Shown in pieces: positions 44,203 to 54,479 of a DNA stretch of 55,379 nt (position 1 is the first letter of the stretch; each line of letters starts with the position of its first letter). The notes beneath the pieces were generated by a model. It was not told the DNA's origin, did not search any database, and worked only from the letters and a program-made list of their open reading frames with translations. A program made the position numbers and the translations under genes. The DNA is from Nemertoderma westbladi. Its lineage: Eukaryota > Xenacoelomorpha > Nemertodermatida > Nemertodermatidae. The DNA lies in NCBI GenBank assembly GCA_032718475.1, contig JAUCBJ010005274.1:1-55379 (forward strand), written 5' to 3'.

Positions 44203-45612
44203 ATGAGTCGAGAGAAAGGAACGACACCGCCGCGGACCCCGGACGACGATCTAACGATCCGCGAGGCCACGGCGAGACGATACGAACCCACGACGCCGGT
44301 CGATGCTACGCCGACCACGTCGACGCACGTTGACGCCACGTCGATAACGAGCGACCCGGCGAACCAAGATGTGGGGGGTCGTCTACAAAGAGAAATCGAG
44401 TCGGGAGGAGAAGAGGAAGACGAGTCGACGCGGAGCGAGGGTCGACGTACCGATGTCACCGGTCAGCCACAGGCCGAGGACGACGGACGGTCCACCGGAA
44501 CGGCGACGGTGGGGCCGTCGGTACGACGTCGGACCCGGAGAGATGGAGGAGAGGTCGGCGACGAGGACGTCGGGGTTTCTGATCGACTTCGACGGGCCTA
44601 CAACGCGACCCGGGAACTACTAAAGGAGGCCAAGGAGGGGGCGAGGATAGACGAGGTCAAGATGACAAAAGGACTAGGTGAGTCGAACAGATACTTTGAT
44701 CACCTAGTGTGTTCTGGGCAGAGAGAACTAGCCGAGGAGAGAGCGAGGGGGGTTGCCAACGAACTGATTGAACTATGGGAATGTGGGGGTATGGAACCTA
44801 GCGTAGTGTACGTAGGGCCATACTTAGTCGATGCCTGGGGAGTAAAATTAGTGGGTTGGAGGAGACCTGAGGAGGGCGAATCCGAGGTTAAACCCGAGGA
44901 TTCGGTCTCGTCGGTCGGAGGAAGTTCCGGGAGGCGGGGGAAAGTTAATAGGACGGAGGGGCGGCGGGAGTCCGTCGCAACCGATAAGTCTGCTACATCC
45001 TCCGCAAAAGAAAGAAGGGTGCGGGAGATAAATCTGACGTATAAAATAGAAATGGCGGCGAATAAGCAGAATGGGTTAGAGAGACAATTGAGGGGTAAAA
45101 CCGCATACTTAGAGAAGTTAGGAGAGTTGGCGAGGGAGTATAGAAAGAGAGTCGAGGAGTGTATAGAGCGGGAGATGAGAGTAGGGGACGAGCCGGCGAT
45201 GTGGCTTGAGATAATTGCGAGAGTTGAGTTGTTCGAGCAGCGTAACCGAGAGAGAGAGATAGAGGCAGAGCGTGAGCGGGATGATTTGCGTGCCCAGCTA
45301 AGGGGGCTTGCGCAATATCAAGCCAAACTAGACCAGCGCCGACTAGAACTGGCGCGGTTGGAAATATCAGAGAGTGAGACCCCACTTACAAGCACCGGGC
45401 GAGAGAACCAGAACTGGTGTAGCCGTACGGGCGGGGGGGGGGGGGGTAGTAGTAGTACGTTAGAAATAGTTAATATTAATAGTACCGTAGTAAATAACCC
45501 TAATCCCTTTATTACAGGAAATAATATTTTACCTGGTAGTAGTAATTTAAATTTAAATTCAAATAATAAATTAATTCAATTCAAACCCGCAAATAATTCG
45601 AATAATATTTAA
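44203..45612 (+). CDS. Element D Gag-like protein, N-terminal part
   Basis: ATG at 44203 (MSREKGTTPPRTPDDD), 469 codons. A Thr/Asp/Arg-rich disordered N-terminus, a middle with 'RRAYNATRELLKEAKEG' and 'LWECGG', a long charged coiled coil (about residues 285-395, 'REREIEAERERDDLRAQ'), a poly-Gly run coded by 14 G (45433-45446), and then a strikingly Asn-rich AT-rich tail (NNPNPF..). It has the strand and position of gag. The frame seems to continue after a shift near 45612, where Asn-rich coding goes on (FENNNNSNLNNLN). No family was recognised from this part alone. Confidence 0.65.
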   Translation: MSREKGTTPPRTPDDDLTIREATARRYEPTTPVDATPTTSTHVDATSITSDPANQDVGGRLQREIESGGEEEDESTRSEGRRTDVTGQPQAEDDGRSTGTATVGPSVRRRTRRDGGEVGDEDVGVSDRLRRAYNATRELLKEAKEGARIDEVKMTKGLGESNRYFDHLVCSGQRELAEERARGVANELIELWECGGMEPSVVYVGPYLVDAWGVKLVGWRRPEEGESEVKPEDSVSSVGGSSGRRGKVNRTEGRRESVATDKSATSSAKERRVREINLTYKIEMAANKQNGLERQLRGKTAYLEKLGELAREYRKRVEECIEREMRVGDEPAMWLEIIARVELFEQRNREREIEAERERDDLRAQLRGLAQYQAKLDQRRLELARLEISESETPLTSTGRENQNWCSRTGGGGGGSSSTLEIVNINSTVVNNPNPFITGNNILPGSSNLNLNSNNKLIQFKPANNSNNI

Positions 45613-47158
45613 GTTTGAAAATAATAATAATTCTAATTTAAATAATTTAAATCCCGTTTCAAATTCTAATAATTTAATTGATTTAACAAATAATATTGGG
45701 AATGGTGCTATTAATATGAGCGTGTCGGACGTACATAACCCGGCAGACGGGGGCCTGGTAGGCCACGTACTTAGTAGGCAGGAGGTGGCGGGGTTGAGCC
45801 AACCCGACGGCGGCCTGGTAGGCCACGTAGTTGGTAGGCAGGAGGTAGCGGGGTTGAGCCAACCCGAGGTGGGCCTGGTGGGCCACGCAGTAGTAGAGAG
45901 AGAGGCGGGGGTGAATAGACCCAGCCGTAGTAAAGACAGTGCGTCGACTAGAGAGGGGTGTAGAGACGAAGTAAGAGATAGTGAAGTTAGATGTGGCGAG
46001 TGGGGGGGGGGCTACGAGCGCCCCACCACATAAGATTAGTGGCGAGAGAGGGGGGGCAGAGAATGCCCCACAAGGGGGGTGTAGAGGTGTAGTAGGAGGT
46101 AGTGAAGTTAGAAGTAGGCGGTGGGGGGGGGGGGCTACAGGAGCCCCACCACGAAAGATTAGTGGCGAGAGAAGGGGGGTAGAGAATGTCCGACAAGAGG
46201 GACGCAGAAGTGTAGTAAGAGATAGTGAAGTTAGAAGTGGCGGGTGGGGGGGGCTACGGGCACCCCACCGCGAGAGATTAGTAGAGAGAGAGGGGGGGCA
46301 GAGAGTGTCCCACAGGCGTCGGCGGATAATGCGCGGGCCGAGCTAGGTAAACCGCAACACCCGGCGACGGAGAGTAATAAGGGGATTGCGAGTATCCCCA
46401 GCGGCGTGCGATCGAGCAGAGAGAGGCAGGTTGACGTCGCGAGAGGGCAGGCGAAGCGTCGAGCCCGATCAGAAGAGGGAAGAAGAACAGTGGAGTTTAA
46501 CCGGGAGGTCGACGAGAGATCTCATGAGCCGGAATACTGCACTGAAAAGAGAAGAAGAGGAGATAGTAGAAAAGGTGTCGCCACGAACGATAGGAGTGTG
46601 AGGACAGATAGCGGACCGTCGATAGTAGAGATGGAGTTAGGGAGTCAGTGGGGTCGAACTTCGGGAGATTGCCGTCGCCCCGGAGAAACGCACCGCACAC
46701 CAAGAGAGGGGTACAGGAGGTACCAATACAGAGTCGAGAACAGGAGAGGGGATCGGAGAGAAGCTTCCCGACGGGATATAGCTGCCGATCGAGAGTGCGG
46801 TAGTCGCGGGGAGATTCGAGATTCGCGAAGAATAAACTTCGGTTCGGAAGGGCACATGCAGACTGCAGGACATACTGTAGGCCTTACTGCACATACTGTT
46901 ATAGGCCATGCTGGGAGAGATAGAGTAGGCGATGGGGTAGCGCGAACGACGGGATTAAACCCGGAAGTCGCGGAGTACATACCGGTAGGTAGGCGAGAGG
47001 TGGGTAGGCCTATATCGGTACAGCAGCATGACTATAATACACAGGGACATAACATATATCCAGGGGAGGGGGGAGTTATTGGAGATAGATGTATGGTCCC
47101 CAATGTATTAACATCAACCCCAGTACCAAACATACCGGCCGGGGGGGGGACAGGGTGA
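45613..47158 (+). pseudogene. Element D Gag-like middle region with internal repeats
   Basis: Several overlapping plus frames that make sense only if joined. The content is Asn-rich linker, then 2.6 copies of a 63-bp repeat (GGLVGHV..RQEVAGLSQP, 45740-45893), then three copies of about 120 bp ('ISGERGG', 'DSEVRSG', 46000-46320), then an Arg-rich segment ('SHEPEY', 'RRRGDSRKG'). Each frame change falls at a G run (10 G at 46002-46011, 12 G at 46123-46134, 8 G at 46246-46253). Confidence 0.55.
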
Positions 47159-47394
47159 CATTCCCCCATCACAATATCGACAATATACCCCGATAGGAGC
47201 AAGAACATCGAACTCCCTGGACGAGAACAGGTCGTGCGGACAGTCACTACCACACGCGAGCTATACAGGGGACTGCTAGTCCACAGTTAGCTGGTAGCAG
47301 GGCCACACCGTGGCGGGGACAGGAAGAAAATAACACCAAAAATAAACACAATCCCAATATACCCAGTAGGCCGAGTCTAGACAATCGAAACATT

Positions 47395-47993
47395 AAATCG
47401 GTACATATAAACCTAAGCGCGATACGTGAAGGACTATACAGGAAACGCTATAATCCAGGATTCCAATGTCTATTACATCGGGACGGAACCCATAAGACCA
47501 GGAGTTGCAAGTACTGGCAAGCGTTGCCCAAACGAGATCGTGTAGCCTACACAGACGCAAACGGACTGTGTGGTAAAAGGACACAGATCCGGAGAGTGTT
47601 GGAAAGGGAGAGGATGTGAAAGGACTAGGGGCAGAGAAGCCCATGAGCAAACATAAAGGAGTCGGGAAAGTAGAAGGAGGCGTGTTGCATACACACGCAG
47701 GACTGACACAGTGCGAGGGGGCATTACATGGGCAGACACCGCGTATACCGAGGGACGAGCGGGGGTCGTCGAGGGCTTTAATGCCAACGCACATACGAAG
47801 GGGGAGGCTAGCGGAGGTAGTGTCGAAGAGAGTGTGGCGAAGAGTTAGAGGGCGTATAGGAGGGCAGCAGGAGAGTGCCTACTGGAAGAAGGGGCACGTG
47901 AGAGTTTTTAGTCGTCCAAAGTTTTGGACTGAGGGGGGTGGGAATGAGGGCGAGACGCCCTTCCCACGCATAAAATATAAAATAATTATTTAA
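47395..47993 (+). pseudogene. Element D Gag zinc-knuckle region and terminal coding tail
   Basis: Plus frames encode 'FQCLLHRDGTHKTRSC' with a following 'LPKRDRVAYTDANGLC' and, in a shifted frame, 'VVKGHRSGECWKGRGC'. These match the BEL/Pao-style knuckle series (CxxH/C-x4-H-x4-C ... KGHxxxxC). A further frame (47616-47993) ends in 'YWKKGHVRVFSRPKFW' and a stop; it may be a remnant of a pol C-terminus. Protease and RT are absent after the knuckles. Confidence 0.55.
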
Positions 47994-48039
47994 TTAAAAT
48001 TAATGAAAATAATTAAATAATAGAGTAGGTAGAAGTTAG

Positions 48040-48645
48040 GTAGTAAGAGTTAGTTAGTTAGCTAGTTAGTTAAAGGGTGGTACGTAGTACCGATAGTTAG
48101 TTAGAGGGTTAGAGGGTACGTAAGTACCGCTAGTTAGTTAGAGAGTTAGAGGGTACGTAAGTACCGCTAGTTAGTTAGAGTTAGAGGGTACGTAGTACCG
48201 CTAGTTAGTTAGAGAGTTAGAGGGTACGTAAGTACCGTTAGTCAGTTAGAGAGTTAGAGGGTACGTAAGTACTGCTAGTTAGTTAGAGTTAGAGGGTACG
48301 TAGTACCGCTAGTTAGTTAGAGAGTTAGAGGGTACGTAAGTACCGTTAGTCAGTTAGAGAGCTAGAGGGTACGTAAGTACCGCTAGTTAGTTAGAGAGTT
48401 AGAGGGTACGTAGTACCGCTAGTTGGTTAGAGAGTTAGAGGGTACGTAGTACCGCTAGTTAGTTGGAGAGTTAGAGGGTACGTAGTACCGCTAGTTAGTT
48501 AGAGAGTTAGAGGGTACGTATTTACCGCTAGTTAGTTAGAGAGTTAGAGGGTACGTAGTACCGCTAGCTAGTAGAGAGAGCTAGAGTAGTAAGAGGGTAC
48601 GTAGTACCGCTAGTTAGGAGTGTTAGTAGAGCAGTAGAGGGTTGT
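48040..48645 (+). repeat. Tandem repeat block 1 with GGTAC/GTACC hairpins
   Basis: About 15 copies of a 34-38 bp unit, GTTAGTTAGAGAGTTAGAGG plus GGTACGTA(A)GTACCGCTA. Each unit has the small inverted repeat GGTAC-N3/4-GTACC. Confidence 0.85.
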
Positions 48646-49036
48646 GGGCACCATAAGCGCCACGTAGATGGAAGTAGCAGTAGAGGTTGTGGGCACCGTA
48701 AGCGCCACGTAGTTAGAGTTAGTAGGGAATGCGCTGAACTTAGTGGGGCACGGGCGTGATGATGTGTTTGATGTAAGAGCAGGGTATGTTAATTAGGGTG
48801 GGTGCCGGGCACAAGAGGTGCCGGGCACAAAAAGAGTTAGTAAGAGTTAGTAGTAGAGTTAGTTGAGTCAGTAGTAGAGTTAGTTGAGTTAGTAGAGAGT
48901 TAGGGTAGAGGTTAGTAGAGAGTTAGTAGAGTTAGTAAGAGTTAGTAGTAGTTCACATAATTAACGTACCCACTCTGCCGGCATTCAGAGCGTCACGTGC
49001 AGGCGAGTGGATGTAAAGGAAGTAAGTTAGAGATAG
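48646..49036 (+). repeat. Degenerate repeat region between the two blocks
   Basis: Contains two copies of a GGGCACC.TAAGCGCCACGTAG variant (48656, 48699), a duplicated GTGCCGGGCACAA (48801-48830), and GTTAGTAGAG-type low-complexity repeats. Confidence 0.6.
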
Positions 49037-49465
49037 AGTAGAGTAGTAGAGAGGGCACATAGGGTGCCAGGTAGTAGAGTAGAGTGTTAGAGGTAGCAGA
49101 GAGGGCACATAGGGTGCCAGAGAGTAGAATAGTAGAGACGGGCACATAGGGTGCCAGGTAGTAGAGTTAGAGAGTTAGAGATAGAGTAGAGTAGTAGAGA
49201 CGGGCACATAGGGTGCCAGGTAGTAGAGTTAGAAAGTTAGAGATAGAGTAGAGTAGTAGAGAGGGCACATAGGGTGCCAGGTAGTAGAGTTAGAGAGGTA
49301 GTAGTGTAGTAGAGAGGGCACATAGGGTGCCAGGTAGTAGAGTAGAGCAGAGAGGGCACATAGGGTGCCAGGTAGTAGAGCTAGAGAGGTAGTTGAGTAG
49401 TAGAAGGGCACATAGGGTGCCAGATAGTAGAGTGGTTGTGGGCACCGCAAGCGCCACGTAGTTAG
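49037..49465 (+). repeat. Tandem repeat block 2 with GGCAC/GTGCC hairpins
   Basis: About eight copies of GGGCACATAGGGTGCCAG spaced 40-70 bp apart by TAGTAGAGTTAGAGA-type sequence. Each core is an inverted repeat GGCAC-ATAGG-GTGCC. The block ends with one GGGCACCGCAAGCGCCACG unit. Confidence 0.85.
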
Positions 49466-50085
49466 AAGAGTGGGTAGAGTTAGGGAGTTCTAGTTAAAGG
49501 GCTAGAGAGTTGGTAGACTTAGATGAGTCAAGTAGAGTTAGTAGAAGTAGAGAGTTAGTAGGAGTTAGTTAGACTTAGTAGTGCTAGTTAGAGTCGGAGA
49601 GTTAGTAGAAAGTTAGAGGCTCTCAGTTAGAGCTAGAAGTAGTAAGAGTTAGTAGTTAGTAGATAGTTAGATAGTTAGAGTTAGTAAGCAGTAGGTAGAT
49701 GGTATGATAGCACAGGGGTAGCATTAGAGATTAGGGCCTTAGGGAGGGCAAGAGAGATAGCGAGAGGTGGTATGGAGATAGTGTGGAGAGAGTGTGGGCG
49801 CAATTCAAGCGTGGGGGGGGGGGAGAAGTGAGAGGAAGAGTGAGGGACAGGGAAGTCCAAGAGTTAGAGCAAGAGAGGAGAGGAAGAGTAGAGTCAGGGC
49901 GAAAGTGTTGGGGAAACAAAAGTTGTGTGAGAGAAGCGCACGATCGGCCCGACACGAAACGCCAGAGGGTAGCAATATCATACCCATAGGGAGCGGCCCG
50001 GAAAGCCGGCTCCGAAAGAAAATAACCCACCCCACACCCGATACTAGATCGGGATCCAGCGGAATTGTAGCGCACTTTTTGGTGG
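49466..50085 (+). other. 3' non-coding region of element D
   Basis: GTTAGTAG-rich low-complexity sequence, then about 350 bp of purine-rich DNA with a G10 run near 49813-49823. Open frames on both strands here are composition artefacts. Confidence 0.5.
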
Positions 50086-50114
50086 ATGCTATCTTCTCAC
50101 CGGGAAGATAGCAT
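50086..50114 (+). repeat. 11-bp hairpin next to the PPT of element D
   Basis: ATGCTATCTTC, a 7-nt loop and GAAGATAGCAT, perfectly paired, ending one base before the G-run of the polypurine tract. Confidence 0.8.
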
Positions 50115-50123
50115 GGGGGGGAG
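50115..50123 (+). other. Polypurine tract of element D
   Basis: GGGGGGGAG immediately before the 3' LTR, the expected primer site for plus-strand DNA synthesis. Confidence 0.75.
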
Positions 50124-50674
50124 TGTTAGCTTATCCAATTCCGCTAACATGAACCCACAAAGTAAGCCGTTGAGCAATATTGGGAGCACGAGGTTGATTA
50201 CCAATCAACCTCGTGTCAGCCCAGTAAACGGGGACAATAGGCCCCAAAGGAGACACACACAATAAGGGTCAGGGGCCAAACCCCTAACAGAGAGAGAACA
50301 ACAGGGGCAACGGGAAACACACCAGGGAAGGTGAAAGGGCGAGAAGTGGGATATTAGCCAATGGGGGGACAGCATCGACTAGGTACAGTAATATGGCCAA
50401 CTGTGCAGTACATATATTACCTGTTGGTGCTTCCCTATTCAGTTTAGTTTACTCAGTCAGATCAGTAGGGTGGAACGGGGACTTCTGTCACCGTCCGCTA
50501 CCGCCATCATACATTATATTACCTGTAACCGTGTCATACTATACTGTGCTATATCAGACTATTATACCTTTATACATATTACCGAACATCAGAACTCTTT
50601 TACCTTTCACACACGGCGGGGACGCGTGGATAGAAAACCCAACGGATAAACCGGGATCCGTAGATCCCGTCACA
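50124..50674 (+). repeat. 3' LTR of element D
   Basis: 551 bp, matching 43523-44072 with one visible indel; ends CACA before the ATGAT duplication. Confidence 0.93.
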
Positions 50675-50679
50675 ATGAT
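50675..50679. repeat. Target-site duplication of element D, right (ATGAT)
   Basis: Second copy of the 5-bp duplication. Confidence 0.92.
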
Positions 50680-50850
50680 AGACCTATGGTGTTGGACTAG
50701 CCTAGGGTCTGATATTACTACTGGAGGGATGATCTTTCTTACAGTAGGAGGTGAATTGAACTTCGGTCTCACACGTTCCACACTCCTGTCTGGGTCACAG
50801 ATGGTTGTATCTAGGAGACTGTCTGACAGGTTTTGCTTTGTGCCAGACAT
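50680..50850 (-). pseudogene. Copy B Gag N-terminus, separated by element D
   Basis: ATG at 50850 (MSGTKQNLSDSLLD). This short N-terminal segment reads to the target duplication at 50675-50679 and, ignoring element D and one copy of its 5-bp duplication, is in phase with the gag piece at 43517. The apparent extension of this frame into 50554-50674 is LTR sequence of element D. Confidence 0.75.
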
Positions 50851-50989
50851 GTTTGTTTGTACAGTTGAATGCCTACTGCTATATTACAGTTAAAGCAAGT
50901 CTAGTAATTCAGTATCAACTGTTAGCCTAGTAATTGATTACCGATACTGTTACTCAGTGTAACGTGAGATATATATATTAGGGCGGTGC

Positions 50990-52399
50990 GTTTTTTACTT
51001 TTTTTCGATTTCATTGTTCTACCGGTGCACAAAAGTTGCCAAATGGTAAAAAAATAAGGCAAAAAAAAATGTCTTTAAATTTCGTCTATATCTTCACGGA
51101 TCCCAAGAGGGTTGAAATTTTGAGCCATCGCGATGCGCCATAATTAAATTTATAGCAATATAGTAATATCACATTAATGAAAGATCAATGACTCAAGAAA
51201 GAACTTCCTGCATGCATCAAATGTCATCAAATGGGTCCAAACTTAGTTAGATACCAAAATTTTAATTTTTGGATCAAGGGAACAAGTGCCACAGGAACAT
51301 GCACATCGACAGAACCTACCATTTGGCACAAGTAATGATAATTCTAAATTTTCGCGATGGCAACTTTGAGTTCTACTGCATTAATATTATGCTCATTAAA
51401 ACCGCAATGACCGATTTAGTGGGGGTAGACACCTTCAAAACAAACGTAGTTTGTTTTGGATAGTTATTGAAATATCGCAGAAAATGTGAAGTCCGGCACA
51501 AGTCTATATCACCGCCTTGATGTGATATGGACAAATACACGAAAAATGATACTTTGAATTATCTCCAGGAATCAAGAATAGACATATAACAGAAATGATC
51601 GATATAGTTGATGTAGACACCTTCGAAATAAGAGTAGAGTCATTAGTGAGTTATTGAGTCTTGAGTTATTTTACAAAATGTCAAGACTATGTCCACCAAT
51701 TAATACTTGATATTGAGTTGATCCATTCCACACATTTTGTACAAAAACTGTAGTGAATTATTCACTACTCTTTCATTTTGAAGGTGTTTGTATACACTAA
51801 ATCAATTAGTTGCAGTGATGTGTATATTTTTGATGCCTTAAGATAATTAGAAGTAACATTTTTGTGTAGTTGTCTATAAATCATCAAGGCGGTAATGTTG
51901 ACTTGTGCCGGACTTAACATTTTCTGCAATATCTCAAGAACTATTCGCTCTATGCTTGTTTTGATGGTGTTTACCCCCACTAATTCGATTATTGCGGTTC
52001 TAATGAGCATAATATTAATGTAGTAGGAGAACTAGAAGGTGGTCATCGCGAAATGTGAGAATAATCGTCATTTGCGCCAAAGCGTAGGTTCTGGCTATGT
52101 GCCTGTGGCACTATTCCCTTGATCAAAAAATTAAAATTTTGGTATCTAACTAAGTTTGGACACATTTGATGACATTTGATGCATGCAGTAAGTTCTTTTT
52201 TAAGTCATTGATCTTTCATCAATGTGTTATATTGTTATAAATTTCATTACGGTGCATCGCGATGGCACAAAATTTCAACCCTCTTGGGATCCGTGAAGAC
52301 ATAGACGAAATTTAAAGAAATTTTTTTTGCCTTATTTTTTTACCATTTGGCAACTTTTGTGCACCGGTAGAACAATAAAATCGAAAAAAAGTAAAAAAC
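50990..52399. mobile_element. Fold-back element (giant inverted repeat, 1.4 kb)
   Basis: Left arm 50990 to about 51655 pairs with right arm about 51745-52399 as an imperfect inverted repeat, from GTTTTTTACTTTTTTTCGAT at the tip inward to the GTGAATTATTCAC centre. Shared landmarks on both arms include CTACCGGTGCACAAAAGTTG, ATCCCAAGAGGGTTGAAATT and GGGGGTAGACACC. It has no transposase ORF. Ends lie in AT repeats, so the target duplication is unclear. Consistent with a fold-back or long-TIR non-autonomous DNA transposon. Confidence 0.85.
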
Positions 52400-52428
52400 A
52401 ATATATATATATAATATATTAGAATACC

Positions 52429-52672
52429 GGTATGCTTATAGTATATATATAAGTATTATTACAGACTAGGTTTGTCACAGAATACCGGTATTTAATTTCA
52501 GCACAAATATATATAAATATGTAATAGGCCTATCGTGAATACCGGTATACAGCTTACACTTATAGTATATATAAGTATAATTATGGACTAGAATTAATTA
52601 CAGAATACCGGTATAATTTCAGCCTAAATTTATAGAAATAAATATAATAAGTCTATTGTAAATACCGGTACA
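52429..52672. repeat. Tandem repeat with ATACCGGTAT palindromes
   Basis: Two degenerate copies of about 125-140 bp, each holding GAATACCGGTAT twice together with TTATAGTATATATAAGTAT and AATTTCAGC. Confidence 0.65.
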
Positions 52673-53610
52673 TCAATTATTTTAGAATAATTAAATTTCT
52701 GAATTTTAGGGGTTACTTGGTTACTTTAACTTACTTTATTACCGTTATTTAAGCAGTAGTCCAACTGATATTGAGACCTAATTGTTGTATGGCAGGCCTA
52801 CTATTTTATAAATCGGTTTGAGTTGATTTATAATATATATACCCGTTTTAATGGGTTTTTGTCAATATTTGAAATAAATGTTATTATTACTGGGGGGAGT
52901 CACTACACAGAAGCTGTGCGCTCTCAGTGAAGTGCTACTTGTTGGACACTAAAACAAATAATTCTAATTTACCTAAGTTACTTAATACTACAAATTACGT
53001 ACAATTCGGGTGAGATTACAATCTCTAAATAAACACAAAAATTACAAGTACGAATTTTTAGGGTAATTTTACAAGAAGTCTACTAACCAGCCTAACAAAG
53101 GGTTAGAATATCTGGTTATTACAACGGACAGGGTACTACAGTATTTGAAAATAATAAGTAGTAGTAAATATACTGCGTTGTCCAGATAGGAAAAATACCA
53201 CCGTATGACGACTTATAGCCGTATCGCTATAAGTACTACGTTATGTATCACGGAGTGTTCCTACCTAGAAGTTAATTACCGCGGTCTACCAGAACCAACG
53301 TGCCTATTAACCACTTTACAACACAAATATACTGCCTACACACTAATTGCCTTCAGAAAGCACTGTACACTAAACCCTAAATTAGGTACAAGTACTTATA
53401 CAACAAATAATCAGTAGTTAAAATACTTGAACAGCTAAAAGAACCACGGTATCTGCTGGAGTGACCGGGGCACAAAATCACCAGTCTTTACCTACGCCAA
53501 GCAGCCCTGATGTAGTACCGGGGTTAATTTAACTATAACGGTATATATAACAAGCACAATTACTGTAGGAATAAACTTGGGGTATAAATGTTGCGAATAA
53601 TCGCATAAAC

Positions 53611-54200
53611 TCTGAATAATAAATATTACGCTACCCGTACAAACTACTCAAACAAAATACAAACCAAACGCTGGCAGACTACTATCAAGCCTAAATAAAC
53701 TACAGTATGTGCAGACTCCGAAATGGTTAGTTAGTATGCGTTCTAACCGAGTAGTACGACTTATTCTTTCGGGGGGGATTTACCTTACAGCTCTAGATGC
53801 CCCTACTTTCCTAACCGGCACTTTATCGGACATACACTCTACACACACCACAATCTCTTCAGACTTAACAACAGCCAGACAACAATCTAGCCTATAAATT
53901 ATCTGAATAAGAAATATTACGGTACCTGTACAGACTACACAAACAAAGTACAGACCAAACGATGGCAGACTACTATCAAGCCTAAATAAACGACAGGACA
54001 TGCAGACTCCGAAATGGTTAGTTAGTATGCGTTCTAACCTAGTAGTACGACTTATTCTTTCGGGGGAGGGGGGGATTTACCTTACAGCTCTAGATGCCCC
54101 TACTTTCCTAACCGGCACTTTATCGGACATACACTCTATATGCACTGCAATCCGTTCAGACCTATCAACAGTCAGACAACAGTCCAGCCTACAAATTATC
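53611..54200. repeat. 291-bp direct tandem duplication
   Basis: Unit 1 (53611-53901) and unit 2 (53902 to about 54200) start TCTGAATAA.AAATATTAC and share TGCAGACTCCGAAATGG (53710 and 54001). A G-rich insertion is found in unit 2 near 54066. Confidence 0.85.
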
Positions 54201-54479
54201 TGTACGATCTGAGCAGGCTTACACGTCTTCTGCTCAATATTAGCCTGCAGATAAATAAAACTGACAGAAATAAGTAAACCATGCAAAGGAATAAGGGGTG
54301 ATCAATCCCTAATCCCCTAACAGCCTACAATATACAATATATCACAATCGAAATAATACTGCTGTACCTGTACTGCTGTAGGTACCGGTCCGGGTGGTTA
54401 GGTAGTCAGGCCTACTAGGTACGGGTTGTCCGGTACTTCAGCGTTATTGCCTACTGCAATCTAGAATTAAAACTGTTAT

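Larger units (their letters stand above)
43523..50674 (+). mobile_element. Element D: gag-only (non-autonomous) LTR retrotransposon
   Basis: 7,152 bp on the plus strand, antisense to copy B. Identical-looking LTRs (43523-44072, 50124-50674), a gag-like coding region (44203 to about 47690), a short coding tail (47616-47993), about 1.7 kb of tandem repeats, a hairpin and a G-rich PPT. No protease, RT, RNase H or integrase could be found. ATGAT target duplication on both sides. Size, gag and absence of pol fit the TR-GAG or LARD concept. Confidence 0.9.
50851..54479 (-). other. Leader of copy B between 5' LTR and gag
   Basis: About 3.6 kb without an ORF. About 1.4 kb is a fold-back insertion; the rest is AT-rich and has two tandem duplications. 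No tRNA-complementary primer site was recognised beside the LTR end (54479 and below). Confidence 0.6.

Noticed and set aside
44993-47794. Antisense open frames in element D (44993-45385, 46637-46980, 47393-47794)
   Set aside because: They mirror the GC-rich sense coding and have low-complexity Ser/Pro composition; shadows of the gag frame.
48953-49450. Minus frames with repeated LAPYVPSLL motifs
   Set aside because: Produced by translating the tandem repeat block; no start, composition or conservation support.
48040-49465. CRISPR-like array of regularly spaced palindromic repeats
   Set aside because: Spacers are themselves repetitive (GTTAGTAGAG), the genome is eukaryotic, and the array lies inside an LTR element; these are ordinary tandem repeats.
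48040-49700. Telomere-like TTAGGG repeats
   Set aside because: The motif is GTTAGTTAGAG with no true TTAGGG array.
50393-50893. 166-codon plus frame across the D LTR and copy B gag
   Set aside because: It spans the insertion junction and runs antisense to gag, so it is fortuitous.
51765-52010. 81-codon minus frame in the fold-back element
   Set aside because: The same sequence repeats in the other arm without an open frame; not a transposase.
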